A stretch of 64,000 bases of DNA from Deinandra increscens subsp. villosa (taxonomy: Eukaryota > Streptophyta > Magnoliopsida > Asterales > Asteraceae): positions 26,298,269 to 26,362,268 of the forward strand of contig JBCNJP010000003.1 of NCBI GenBank assembly GCA_039602395.1, given 5' to 3'. The position numbers and the translations under genes were made by a program. A model generated the notes under the pieces. It saw only the letters and a program-made list of their open reading frames with translations, made no database searches and was not told the DNA's origin. Positions 1 to 12,130 of this stretch are shown in pieces; position 1 is the stretch's first letter, and every line of letters starts with the position of its first letter.

Positions 1-3000
1 GAAATTTTAGATGATTACATGGAAATTATGATGATTACATGGCAATTCTTTAATTATTTTGCTTAAAAAAACCTAAAATAAACAAACTCAATAATTAAAT
101 GGGCTTGTGCAACGTATTTACCTGGAAAAATTTATAAAGCAACACCAATAATAACATGAAAATAAACAATTTAAACTATGTTTACACAACCGACAATTGA
201 GGTAAGATTTTTTTTATATATCAATTTAAGCTATCATCATATAAATAGATTATACATATTATAGAGCCACACTAATAGGACTGTGAATTATGTAAAAACT
301 AAAAAAACAAGAAAATAGAATTGAACCGCATCAAAAGAGAAAATTTAACCAACATTCGTTTCTTTTTGTCAAAATCAAAATAGAACAAAAAAAACTAACC
401 AACATTCGATCATAAAAATAAAATAGTGTATCTCAACATTCTCATCACTTATCCTTTCTTCTTATCATTTCTTTTAGGTCTTCCTTTCGGCCTAACCTGC
501 TTTGGTGCTTTCTCTCTTTTTTCGTTCTTGCATGACCTAGAATTATGTCCCTTTTCTTGGCAATTTTTACATGTCATTTTCCTTCCAAACCCAACCTTAG
601 AACACTTTCTCTCTTTCTCAGAAGCATCTCTTTTTCTCTTTACTCTTGGCCGGCCAGGCATTCGCCTTTCTTTCGGCGGTAGAGGTTTGATATCATTGGT
701 TTTAGGCCAAAATGAGCTTCCTTTTAATGGTTTAATATGATACTTGTACGCTTCTTTATACATGCCCCTTTTAAGCCATTTACTAACATAGTTTTCTGGG
801 TCCTTGTTTATAAACGTAATGCAGCAACTGTGTGAACACAAGGTATACCTGATAACTGCCATGACCGACAGCTACATGTTTGTTCGTTAACGTTTACTGC
901 ATATGCATCTTTCTCATTCCTCACTTCAAATATGATGTTATCACTTGGAATCACCTTCCAGTGCCTACAAAAAAAAATGTAATGATAAAAATGTGTAGTA
1001 AATAACAAAAAGTTAATAAAAATATATGTTACCTTTGCTCTAATTTAATAAGTTCTAGTTTTTTCCTAACCGTTGGACATATATCATGTTCAACTTTTTC
1101 TGCTTTTGTTGACATAGTAAAGCTTCGTTGCGTCACAAACATTCTTATTTCTTCTAGCATATTGATGATAGGTTTTCTTCGTGCAACTCGAATACATGAA
1201 TTGAAGCTTTCACTCATGCCATTCTCGAACGCATCACATGCCCTATCAACCTCAAAAAAAGCCCTTGACCAACTCTTTGGGTTTCTTTCTATTAGATGTG
1301 AATATGCTTCTTCGCTAATGGCTTTTAACTCATTCATTTTCGCCTCAAATTGTTGTTCGGTTGTTGACTTTGCAGCACCCCAAAATAAATTTTTATAGTC
1401 AATCCCACGGAATTTTTTTTGAAGTTAGCATAAATGTGTCTTGTACATTGCCTATGCTCAGCATAAGGAAAAACGTCTTTTACAGCTTCTACAATACCCT
1501 ATTAATAATTTGAGATATTAAATACAAAAAATGATAAACGTATGGAGAATTAATGCAATGGCACAAATTACATAGCAAAATAAATCTAAAAATAACAAAT
1601 ATAAAGAACATCATACCTTATGTTGATCAGAAATTAAAGTCAGTCCAATTCCATCTTCCATTTCAACGTCACCCTTCAAAAGATCAAGAAACCACTTCCA
1701 GTTTTCTTTGTTCTCAACAGATACGACTGCCCAAGCTAAAGGAAAAATATGATTATTAGCATCTCTTCCAATAGCTGAGAGTAGTTGGCCAGTTTTTAAA
1801 AAACAACCATCTAAGCCAATAATTTTCCTACACCCATTCATCCACCCATCTTTGACACCCTTAAAACAAATATAGTAACTACTGAAGTAAATATCTCCAT
1901 TCGCATCTTCATTCACAGCCATCTTAACAGTACTCCCTGGATTTGTTAACAATATCTCTGCTCCATAGTCCGAAAGTTTTGAATAGTGCTCTTTTATTCC
2001 ACCTTCATAATCATTTAATGCTTTTTTTTTGGCTCGACTACATTGACCAATGCTCACTTTGCATTTAAACTTTCTCATAATATCTGTTTGCATTGCTCTT
2101 ACACTCATATCGGGATTTTCAATTATTTGCTTGAAGTAACGTTTTGAAATCCAAGAATATGTAACAAGGGACCCCAAAGAAAACTTTCTTGAGCAAACAT
2201 GCTTCTCATTTAATGATTTAATTTGAAATGAATCATCACCACTATTTCTAGAGGCTCACAACCTAAATGGGCACTTCCTCACTTTTTTTTCTTTTTTTTT
2301 GATATTATCAGACTTCTTTCCCATGCCATCCTCTTCGTCTTTTTCGCCCTCTTCATTTTTTTCATCATTTTCATCATCGGTTTCTTCTTCACCACATCTT
2401 ACCAACAATCTCTTGTAGTCGTTCACTGGAAATTTTAGTTGGTAGCCATTTGAAACACCATAGTCTATCATACTATCTTTCAATTGTGTAGGACTCTCAA
2501 ATTTCATTCCAAGAGTAGGTTTCATTAGTTTCCAGTTAATAGTGGGATCATAGGTGGGATATGCAACACCAGGTTCAACAAATTTCTCAATACCATCACT
2601 TTATCATCTACATCATTTTCACTCCAATCTTCAACGGAAGTGACATCGTCTTCCTCTTTATAACCATCTACGATGTCATAACAAAGTTGATTCAAGAAAT
2701 GATCATTTGTTGTTTGGTTCACACTACTAGCATCATCATCTTCCACTTCATCATCTAATGATGTTGACTCGGATGTATCATCCTCTCCCACACTAGGATT
2801 ATAACTTTCAGAGTCTACATCACTTGGAGTAGTAACGGCTACAATAAGGTCGGTTAGATTATCCTCCCTTATTAAGTCTGTCAAATCCTCATCATCATGA
2901 TTAACGTACAAACCAATTCGTCTACCATTTTCAAGCCCATGATCCAAGCAAATATAAATATCCAAATCACATTTTATAACTCTTAAACCATTGCCTAAGG

Positions 3001-4303
3001 CCTTACCAGGAACACAATAATACAACCCTTTGCAATTTTGTTTTGGTTTGTTTTTCAATGAATTCGACTAAAGAATTATAGTCCATTTTTTCAAAATCAA
3101 CATGACTTATGCTCTTTACTACACCTTCTGAATATGTTAATGGATTTCTTAAGAAAACACCACTGTAGTTCACATCAACAGTAAGAAGATTACAATTAGA
3201 GGATGATGCCATACCGTGTTCTAGTTCCACTCCCTACACACAATCAAAAATTATTATTTTTTAAAGATGAGTGATGGTCAAAATTAGTCTATCCCTACCT
3301 AGACTTTACATATATAAACACATGACACATATGCAAAACACACATACATATATAAATATACACATATGTAGACAAGTAGATTTACATATTTTATGAAATA
3401 ATGTTGAATTTGGAATCCATTCTATCACAGAAACATAATATGCATGTTTCAATTAAACAAACAAATATGTGCAGACATGGTATAATAAAAACAGTAATAT
3501 GGAATCAAATTTATATGTAAGTCTTGATCAACTACTAAAAATTACCAAACCACTAAAGTGACTTTTGATCCCTATTATATAAAATCGGGTGACCCATTAC
3601 GAAGTTTTTGACTTGTAAAATTAAGACTTCTACTATGATTTGTGAAGGATTGAAGATAAAAATTATTTTGCAGCACATAAAGATACAAAACTTATGTACG
3701 TAGTTTCATATAAAACAAAGAAGTGTGGATACATGATTGATGTTTTTCAATACATCTATGAAACACACACAAATATATAAAGCACACAGATGTTATACGC
3801 ACTTTATATTACCCGTTAAACGAAGAAGAAAACGATGAACCAGAGACGAGTGTGATCAACCGAACAGGTATGAAAAGATCTACCGAACCACGATCAAGAA
3901 TGGAGTCGAATATGTTGCTCCCTTGCGTGATCAAGAATGGAGTCGAGTATGTTGCTTCCTTGCTTCTATACGCAAGACTTGTTTCTGTATGTATGAGATG
4001 AAGATGTGGTATTAAGGTTCTTATTTTGATATTAGGTTTTCTTAAAAAAGTCCACAAGCCCATTTAATTTTTAATTTTGTTTATTTTAGGTTTTGTTTCA
4101 AGCTAAATAATTAAAGAATTGCCATGTAATTATCTATAATTTCCATGTAATCATCTAGAATTTCCATGTCATTTTATATATTTATAAAAAATTGACACAT
4201 CATCATTATTCTATATTTTTTATAAGATTGGAACAAAAGATCAAAGTTGAGTGGTTTTTACGGTGGAAAAAAAGTTAGAGTGACTTAGTTGGAACACTTT
4301 CAA
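1..4303 (-). mobile_element. MULE copy 1, cut at both ends
   Basis: Position 1 equals position 5808 of the second MULE. The two copies match up to 4303 (equivalent to about 10110), with one clear difference, an A-run one base shorter in copy 2 near 6780. The left terminus lies outside the window. On the right the match stops about 30 bp before the expected element end, so the outermost right TIR is missing and no target duplication can be read. Strand is that of the transposase. The family is set by the MuDR, MULE and SWIM regions of the encoded protein. Confidence 0.9.
449..3230 (-). pseudogene. MuDR-family transposase, broken (copy 1)
   Basis: Reading leftwards on the minus strand, the parts are an acidic N-terminal region (about 2525-3230), a MuDR N-terminal domain (2256-2525), and the MULE catalytic region (1611-2177) with an Asp in GLDGCFLK and another in LISDQ. 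Next come an exon with the CTRHIYANF motif and the FENGMSESFNS block (1029-1500), a SWIM zinc finger CSCRSW..GIPCVH near 850-890, and a CCHC knuckle CKNCQEKGHNSRSC near 520-560. A GT donor follows ISDQHK at 1618, so introns are present. It is not functional as read: there is a TGA at 2256 just after KCPFRL, and frame changes near 820, 1425, 2595 and 3045. Every one recurs in copy 2. Such proteins cut and join element ends in the nucleus. Confidence 0.88.
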
Positions 4304-5635
4304 TACACATGTCAAGTTAGGGTGTGTGTGTGTGCCACCTAGTGAACACTTGTCACAATTGTGCTACTTGGCATTCATCACTAGTATATATATATATACA
4401 TCACCTCACACATACACACACAGACCACTCTCTCTCCCTCTTCCCCATTTTCGGCCGTGAATCCCCCCCCCCCCTCTCTTGTTCGAAATTTTCACCATAC
4501 ACACACAATCTTCATCTTCTCCAAACATTAAGAGTTTTGGATATCTAGCATTCAAGAATCAAGCCAAGAGTAAAAGTCATCATCCTTATCATCTCAAAAC
4601 CCTTGTACAAATCCTTTCTCTCTCTACTCTCTCTCTAGAATTTGAAGTTTAACTTGAACTTTGATCCCCCAAAGCTTAAATGATAATGATTCTTACAAGT
4701 TGGAGAGCTTGAATCCTTAAAACAAATAGATTGATTTACATGCATGGGTTTAGATCAATGGGTAATGTTGATATGATGAACACTTGATGTTATCTCTAAA
4801 AAAAACCATAAGAATTCTTCATGTTTAAGGTTTTGATCTTAATTTTGGTTTAAGAATTGTGATAAGAAAATGTGTATATGCATGTGTGTGTATGTGTCGA
4901 AATGTCTATATATATATATACATGCATGCATTCGTGAGTATATATATATATATGTGGGTGTGCATGTCTTATATGCATATACATGTATGTATGATGGTAT
5001 ATATATGTGCATGAAAGTAAAGATGATGATTAAAGTTTTACTAAAATATAAAAATCATGTATTTTATGAGAATTATTTATAAAAAGTAATTTTTTTTATA
5101 AAACTTGAAGTAAATGCAACAAAAATTATAAATTCTTAAATACGTTTAAATATGTATGATTGAATCATGATGTGGATATTAAAGACATTCTTGACATGTA
5201 TTAGTAAATGAATGAAAATAAATACGAACACATGTTGAAATGATTAATGTGTTCATTGGGAAAAATACCTAGTTACTTGTATATATTAATTAAATAGGGT
5301 TATAAAAAACAAAAATATAAAACATAATTCATTTTAACTTACTCATAATATTAAATTCTTAGTCTTTCAAGTTTTCTGGTATTTACCTAGCTAATTTATC
5401 TATTAGGATAATTTCAAGGATTCTCATATCTCCATCTCGGTGTTATATCTCACTCTCAATCCATCCATCATGTGAGTACTCATAGCCCCTTTTCCTTTAT
5501 TATTTGGGGTGCAACATGTATCCGTATCAAAACTCAGTATTCTTTATTCTCATTTGAAAGCTATGCGATTATTTGAGTAAATGTTAGATTAGTGTGTGGT
5601 TACTTGTTGTGAGACTGGATACTTGGAACTTGAAA
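4304..5635 (+). mobile_element. Gypsy-type LTR, left part (LTR1)
   Basis: This is non-coding DNA between the two MULEs. With 10140-10667 it forms one LTR: the complete MULE interrupts it with a clean 9-bp duplication, and the right part ends tgtgaca at 10667. A TATA-like tract (4384-4397) is followed by a CT-rich leader (4420-4650), as in the LTR promoters of element B. The LTR start is not visible, being in or left of MULE copy 1. Short (TA)/(TG)-rich microsatellites lie at 4320-4440 and 4870-5010. No gene is seen. Confidence 0.65.
5627..5635. repeat. Target-site duplication of MULE copy 2 (left)
   Basis: The 9-mer aacttgaaa lies immediately left of the element and recurs at 10140-10148 immediately right of it. 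Nine bases is the usual MULE duplication size. Confidence 0.95.
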
Positions 5636-5916
5636 GGGAAAAATTCATCAAATAGTAACCAAGTTTTAAAAGTGTTCTAATTAAGTCACTCTAACTTTTT
5701 TTCCACCGTAAAAACCACTCAACTTTGATTTTTTGTTCCAATCTTGTGAAAAAGTATAGAATAATGATGATGTGTCAATTTTTTTTTAAAATATATAAAA
5801 TGACATGGAAATTTTAGATGATTACATGGAAATTATGATGATTACATGGCAATTCTTTAATTATTTTGCTTAAAAAAACCTAAAATAAACAAACTCAATA
5901 ATTAAATGGGCTTGTG
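5636..5916 (+). repeat. MULE copy 2, left terminal inverted repeat
   Basis: The sequence begins gggaaaaattcatc and is the reverse complement of 9859-10139 with scattered differences, ending near aaatgggcttgtg. The repeat is 281 bp long, as expected for a long-TIR Mutator-like element. Confidence 0.92.
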
Positions 5917-6255
5917 CAACGTATTTACCTGGAAAAATTTATAAAGCAACACCAATAATAACATGAAAATAAACAATTTAAACTATGTTTACACAACCGA
6001 CAATTGAGGTAAGATTTTTTTTATATATCAATTTAAGCTATCATCATATAAATAGATTATACATATTATAGAGCCACACTAATAGGACTGTGAATTATGT
6101 AAAAACTAAAAAAACAAGAAAATAGAATTGAACCGCATCAAAAGAGAAAATTTAACCAACATTCGTTTCTTTTTGTCAAAATCAAAATAGAACAAAAAAA
6201 ACTAACCAACATTCGATCATAAAAATAAAATAGTGTATCTCAACATTCTCATCAC

Positions 6256-9036
6256 TTATCCTTTCTTCTTATCATTTCTTTTAGGTCTTCCTTTCGGCCT
6301 AACCTGCTTTGGTGCTTTCTCTCTTTTTTCGTTCTTGCATGACCTAGAATTATGTCCCTTTTCTTGGCAATTTTTACATGTCATTTTCCTTCCAAACCCA
6401 ACCTTAGAACACTTTCTCTCTTTCTCAGAAGCATCTCTTTTTCTCTTTACTCTTGGCCGGCCAGGCATTCGCCTTTCTTTCGGCGGTAGAGGTTTGATAT
6501 CATTGGTTTTAGGCCAAAATGAGCTTCCTTTTAATGGTTTAATATGATACTTGTACGCTTCTTTATACATGCCCCTTTTAAGCCATTTACTAACATAGTT
6601 TTCTGGGTCCTTGTTTATAAACGTAATGCAGCAACTGTGTGAACACAAGGTATACCTGATAACTGCCATGACCGACAGCTACATGTTTGTTCGTTAACGT
6701 TTACTGCATATGCATCTTTCTCATTCCTCACTTCAAATATGATGTTATCACTTGGAATCACCTTCCAGTGCCTACAAAAAAAATGTAATGATAAAAATGT
6801 GTAGTAAATAACAAAAAGTTAATAAAAATATATGTTACCTTTGCTCTAATTTAATAAGTTCTAGTTTTTTCCTAACCGTTGGACATATATCATGTTCAAC
6901 TTTTTCTGCTTTTGTTGACATAGTAAAGCTTCGTTGCGTCACAAACATTCTTATTTCTTCTAGCATATTGATGATAGGTTTTCTTCGTGCAACTCGAATA
7001 CATGAATTGAAGCTTTCACTCATGCCATTCTCGAACGCATCACATGCCCTATCAACCTCAAAAAAAGCCCTTGACCAACTCTTTGGGTTTCTTTCTATTA
7101 GATGTGAATATGCTTCTTCGCTAATGGCTTTTAACTCATTCATTTTCGCCTCAAATTGTTGTTCGGTTGTTGACTTTGCAGCACCCCAAAATAAATTTTT
7201 ATAGTCAATCCCACGGAATTTTTTTTGAAGTTAGCATAAATGTGTCTTGTACATTGCCTATGCTCAGCATAAGGAAAAACGTCTTTTACAGCTTCTACAA
7301 TACCCTATTAATAATTTGAGATATTAAATACAAAAAATGATAAACGTATGGAGAATTAATGCAATGGCACAAATTACATAGCAAAATAAATCTAAAAATA
7401 ACAAATATAAAGAACATCATACCTTATGTTGATCAGAAATTAAAGTCAGTCCAATTCCATCTTCCATTTCAACGTCACCCTTCAAAAGATCAAGAAACCA
7501 CTTCCAGTTTTCTTTGTTCTCAACAGATACGACTGCCCAAGCTAAAGGAAAAATATGATTATTAGCATCTCTTCCAATAGCTGAGAGTAGTTGGCCAGTT
7601 TTTAAAAAACAACCATCTAAGCCAATAATTTTCCTACACCCATTCATCCACCCATCTTTGACACCCTTAAAACAAATATAGTAACTACTGAAGTAAATAT
7701 CTCCATTCGCATCTTCATTCACAGCCATCTTAACAGTACTCCCTGGATTTGTTAACAATATCTCTGCTCCATAGTCCGAAAGTTTTGAATAGTGCTCTTT
7801 TATTCCACCTTCATAATCATTTAATGCTTTTTTTTTGGCTCGACTACATTGACCAATGCTCACTTTGCATTTAAACTTTCTCATAATATCTGTTTGCATT
7901 GCTCTTACACTCATATCGGGATTTTCAATTATTTGCTTGAAGTAACGTTTTGAAATCCAAGAATATGTAACAAGGGACCCCAAAGAAAACTTTCTTGAGC
8001 AAACATGCTTCTCATTTAATGATTTAATTTGAAATGAATCATCACCACTATTTCTAGAGGCTCACAACCTAAATGGGCACTTCCTCACTTTTTTTTCTTT
8101 TTTTTTGATATTATCAGACTTCTTTCCCATGCCATCCTCTTCGTCTTTTTCGCCCTCTTCATTTTTTTCATCATTTTCATCATCGGTTTCTTCTTCACCA
8201 CATCTTACCAACAATCTCTTGTAGTCGTTCACTGGAAATTTTAGTTGGTAGCCATTTGAAACACCATAGTCTATCATACTATCTTTCAATTGTGTAGGAC
8301 TCTCAAATTTCATTCCAAGAGTAGGTTTCATTAGTTTCCAGTTAATAGTGGGATCATAGGTGGGATATGCAACACCAGGTTCAACAAATTTCTCAATACC
8401 ATCACTTTATCATCTACATCATTTTCACTCCAATCTTCAACGGAAGTGACATCGTCTTCCTCTTTATAACCATCTACGATGTCATAACAAAGTTGATTCA
8501 AGAAATGATCATTTGTTGTTTGGTTCACACTACTAGCATCATCATCTTCCACTTCATCATCTAATGATGTTGACTCGGATGTATCATCCTCTCCCACACT
8601 AGGATTATAACTTTCAGAGTCTACATCACTTGGAGTAGTAACGGCTACAATAAGGTCGGTTAGATTATCCTCCCTTATTAAGTCTGTCAAATCCTCATCA
8701 TCATGATTAACGTACAAACCAATTCGTCTACCATTTTCAAGCCCATGATCCAAGCAAATATAAATATCCAAATCACATTTTATAACTCTTAAACCATTGC
8801 CTAAGGCCTTACCAGGAACACAATAATACAACCCTTTGCAATTTTGTTTTGGTTTGTTTTTCAATGAATTCGACTAAAGAATTATAGTCCATTTTTTCAA
8901 AATCAACATGACTTATGCTCTTTACTACACCTTCTGAATATGTTAATGGATTTCTTAAGAAAACACCACTGTAGTTCACATCAACAGTAAGAAGATTACA
9001 ATTAGAGGATGATGCCATACCGTGTTCTAGTTCCAC
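6256..9036 (-). pseudogene. MuDR-family transposase, broken (copy 2)
   Basis: The domain order is the same as in copy 1: acidic N-terminus (8331-9036), MuDR domain (8062-8331), MULE catalytic region (7417-7983), C-terminal catalytic exon (6835-7310), SWIM finger CSCRSW..GIPCVH and CCHC knuckle CKNCQEKGHNSRSC (6256-6700). Splice-like junctions sit at the end of ISDQHK (GT at 7424) and before IVEAVKD (AG near 7305). Lesions are the same as in copy 1: TGA at 8062-8064 where the frame otherwise continues, and frame changes near 6627, 7231 (an eight-A run), 8400 and 8850. The shared lesions show that the damage came before the duplication. Confidence 0.88.
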
Positions 9037-9858
9037 TCCCTACACACAATCAAAAATTATTATTTTTTAAAGATGAGTGATGGTCAAAATTAGTCTATCC
9101 CTACCTAGACTTTACATATATAAACACATGACACATATGCAAAACACACATACATATATAAATATACACATATGTAGACAAGTAGATTTACATATTTTAT
9201 GAAATAATGTTGAATTTGGAATCCATTCTATCACAGAAACATAATATGCATGTTTCAATTAAACAAACAAATATGTGCAGACATGGTATAATAAAAACAG
9301 TAATATGGAATCAAATTTATATGTAAGTCTTGATCAACTACTAAAAATTACCAAACCACTAAAGTGACTTTTGATCCCTATTATATAAAATCGGGTGACC
9401 CATTACGAAGTTTTTGACTTGTAAAATTAAGACTTCTACTATGATTTGTGAAGGATTGAAGATAAAAATTATTTTGCAGCACATAAAGATACAAAACTTA
9501 TGTACGTAGTTTCATATAAAACAAAGAAGTGTGGATACATGATTGATGTTTTTCAATACATCTATGAAACACACACAAATATATAAAGCACACAGATGTT
9601 ATACGCACTTTATATTACCCGTTAAACGAAGAAGAAAACGATGAACCAGAGACGAGTGTGATCAACCGAACAGGTATGAAAAGATCTACCGAACCACGAT
9701 CAAGAATGGAGTCGAATATGTTGCTCCCTTGCGTGATCAAGAATGGAGTCGAGTATGTTGCTTCCTTGCTTCTATACGCAAGACTTGTTTCTGTATGTAT
9801 GAGATGAAGATGTGGTATTAAGGTTCTTATTTTGATATTAGGTTTTCTTAAAAAAGTC

Positions 9859-10139
9859 CACAAGCCCATTTAATTTTTAATTTTGTTTATTTTAGGTTTT
9901 GTTTCAAGCTAAATAATTAAAGAATTGCCATGTAATTATCTATAATTTCCATGTAATCATCTAGAATTTCCATGTCATTTTATATATTTATAAAAAATTG
10001 ACACATCATCATTATTCTATATTTTTTATAAGATTGGAACAAAAGATCAAAGTTGAGTGGTTTTTACGGTGGAAAAAAAGTTAGAGTGACTTAGTTGGAA
10101 CACTTTTAAAACTTGGTTACTATTTGATGAATTTTTCCC
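9859..10139 (-). repeat. MULE copy 2, right terminal inverted repeat
   Basis: Reverse complement of 5636-5916. It ends gatgaatttttccc at 10139 and is followed by the duplicated aacttgaaa. Copy 1 has the same TIR only up to 4303, so its outer part is lost. Confidence 0.92.
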
Positions 10140-10667
10140 AACTTGAAACTTGAAACTTGTGGAAACATTATCTATAATCATAGCGTAATCATTAACAACG
10201 CCAAGCCTTGGGTCCTTTAATAGCTATTGGTTGACAACCCAGCTGGTTTGACCGGTAATTGGCATCGGGTGATTATTGGTACCTAAATTGTCAAGGGTTG
10301 ATTTACGCGACACATATTATCTCTAATGCTTGCTATCATATACTTAATCTTTCACATGATTAATTGATCGCATGTTTAAACTTATACTATGAACTAAACC
10401 TATGTGTACTCACCAACTCTAGTAGTTGACAGATATTTTATACATGTTGCAGGAAACGCTACCTGAATCTTCTGTGGTGTTATCACGCTAGGGAACACTG
10501 GACCTAGTTTAAATTAAATATGTTGTCTGTATTTTGTTTTGTACGAATGCTTTGTTCATTATAAATAAATGGCATGATTAAGAAATACTGCAACTAAAAT
10601 TAATGGTTGTGTGTATCTGGACAATCATCACGCCCCGGCATATTCCGCCATCGGTCAGGGTGTGACA
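10140..10667 (+). mobile_element. Gypsy-type LTR, right part (LTR1 3' end)
   Basis: It begins with the target duplication and ends ...cagggtgtgaca. The last 250 bp resemble, in reverse complement, the starts of LTR A (15255) and LTR E (36551). No primer-binding site follows, so this is a solo LTR or a 3' LTR. A five-base duplication cannot be tested because the left end is outside the window or lost. Confidence 0.75.
10409..10453 (+). promoter_or_regulatory. Conserved LTR stem-loop and TTGCAGG (LTR1)
   Basis: CTCACC is followed by a CAACT/AGTTG stem (10414-10418 with 10424-10428), then GAC, a T-rich stretch and TTGCAGG (10447-10453). The same arrangement occurs in five other gypsy LTRs here with different but complementary stem bases. 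A companion hairpin, GGTT-GAC-AACC, sits upstream at 10229-10239. The function is unknown. Confidence 0.6.
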
Positions 10668-11880
10668 CGAACCCGACACCCAGACCGACTGGGCCGACAG
10701 AACCTAACATCCGGCCGACAGACCCCGACACGACCCGACGCCCAGACTGATCGAACCCGCCCCGACCCCCGGAAGGAACCCCGGACCCGACCCGACACCC
10801 GGACTGTACTGACCAAACCCGATAGCCGGACCGACCGGACCCGACCCAACCCGACCACGGACCGACCCGACCCGAACCCGGACCAACCGGACCCGACACG
10901 ACCCCGGACCGGATCCGACCCCCGGACCGACCGAACCCGACCTGACCCCCAGACCCGACCCCTGGACCGGACCGGACCGACCGACCCGCCTTCGGACCGG
11001 ACCCGGACACGAACCCGAACCGACCAGACCAGACCCCCGGACCCGACGCGACCAGAAACCCGGCGGGGGGTCCGGTCCGGGTTTCGAGTTTGGATCCAGT
11101 CGGCCGGGTCCGGGGGTCTAGTTAGTCGCTCGAGCCCAGTCGGGTCCGGAGGTCTGGTCCGGTTTGGGGGTCCGGTGCGGTCAGGGGTCTGGTCTGGGGT
11201 TCGGTTCGGGTCGGTCGGGTCCGGGGGTTTGGTCCAGTCACCCCGGGGATCAAGTCGGGTTCGGGGGTCGGGTCTGATACGGTTCGGTCCGGGTGTCCGG
11301 TCCGGTCCGGTTCGAGTCCGGGGGTTAGGTCGGGTCCATCGATGGCTCGGGCTCTGTCGGTCCGGGGGTCTGGTTGGGTCTGGTCGGTCGGGTCCGGGTG
11401 TCAGGTTGGGTCTGGTCAATTGGGTCCGGGGTTCGGGTTAGATCGCTCGGGCTCGGTCGGTCCGGGGGTCCGGTTCGGTCTGGGGGTTTGATCCCGGGAT
11501 CCGGTCCGGTCGGGGGTCCGGTCCGAGGTTCGGGTTCGGTCCGGTCCGAGGGTCCTGGGGTCTGGTCAGGTACGGCCGGTCCGGGGATCTAGTCTGGTCC
11601 GGGTGTCCGGTTCGGTTCAGGGGTCCAGTCCGGGGTTCGGGTCCGGTCGGTTGGTCGGGTCGGAGTTCGGGTGGAGCCCGGTCGGTCCGGTCTGGTCCGG
11701 GGTCCGACCCTGTCCGGTCGAGCGTCCGGTGGTTCGGGTCCGAGGATCGGGTCGGTCGGTCCGTGGTTCGGGTCCGAGGATCTGGTCCTGGGGTCGGGTC
11801 GGGTCTGTCCGGTTCGGAGGTCGGGTCGGTTATACCGGGTTCGGGTTCGGTTAGTTCGGTTCACGGGTCAGGTCCAGTCG
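10668..11880. repeat. GC-rich degenerate minisatellite with strand switch
   Basis: About 1.2 kb built from short degenerate units around cgacc / ggtcgg. From 10668 to about 11063 the plus strand is C- and A-rich; from about 11064 to 11880 it is G- and T-rich. The switch is marked by a local inverted repeat, gaaacccgg (11055-11063) and ccgggtttc (11077-11085). Long open frames on both strands are low-complexity Arg/Pro/Gly/Ser strings and are not credible genes. The surrounding DNA is AT-rich, so this block stands out sharply. Confidence 0.9.
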
Positions 11881-11884
11881 GATA

Positions 11885-12130
11885 GTTGTCATCGATATGG
11901 AAGGAATGTGAAATCCTTTATTATTATGAAGTAATGTGAAATCCAATGAATGAAGGAATTTGATGGAATTTAATCAAATTCCAATCCAATTCCTTTATTA
12001 ACCAAACACATTAAATATGGAATTCAAATTCCAATTCAATTGAATTGCACGAACCAAACACACTATGGAATGGAATTCGAATTCCAATTCAAATAAAATC
12101 CCACGAATTCCATCATACCAAACGCCCCCT
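11885..12130. mobile_element. MITE-like remnant
   Basis: The stretch is rich in ggaattc / gaattcc and ccaattcaa palindromic words and ends caaacgccccct near 12129. That style is typical of small plant DNA-transposon derivatives, where genomic copies end in accaaacgccccct. No matching left terminus is visible, so it is probably truncated by or merged into the GC-rich block. Confidence 0.4.

Larger units (their letters stand above)
5636..10139 (-). mobile_element. Complete MULE (copy 2), 4504 bp
   Basis: It is bounded by 281-bp TIRs (5636-5916, 9859-10139) and a perfect 9-bp duplication aacttgaaa (5627-5635, 10140-10148). It inserted into LTR1. The single gene is a broken MuDR-type transposase on the minus strand, so recent movement would have needed enzyme supplied in trans. 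The right 600 bp between transposase and TIR (about 9040-9860) is non-coding. Confidence 0.95.

Noticed and set aside
426..740. 104-codon plus-strand frame, repeated at 6233-6547
   Set aside because: It is antisense to the conserved zinc-knuckle tail of the MULE transposase on the minus strand.
10600..11934. Open frames of up to 276 codons on both strands
   Set aside because: All are Arg/Pro/Gly/Ser low-complexity readings of the GC-rich minisatellite in several frames at once; none has a domain.
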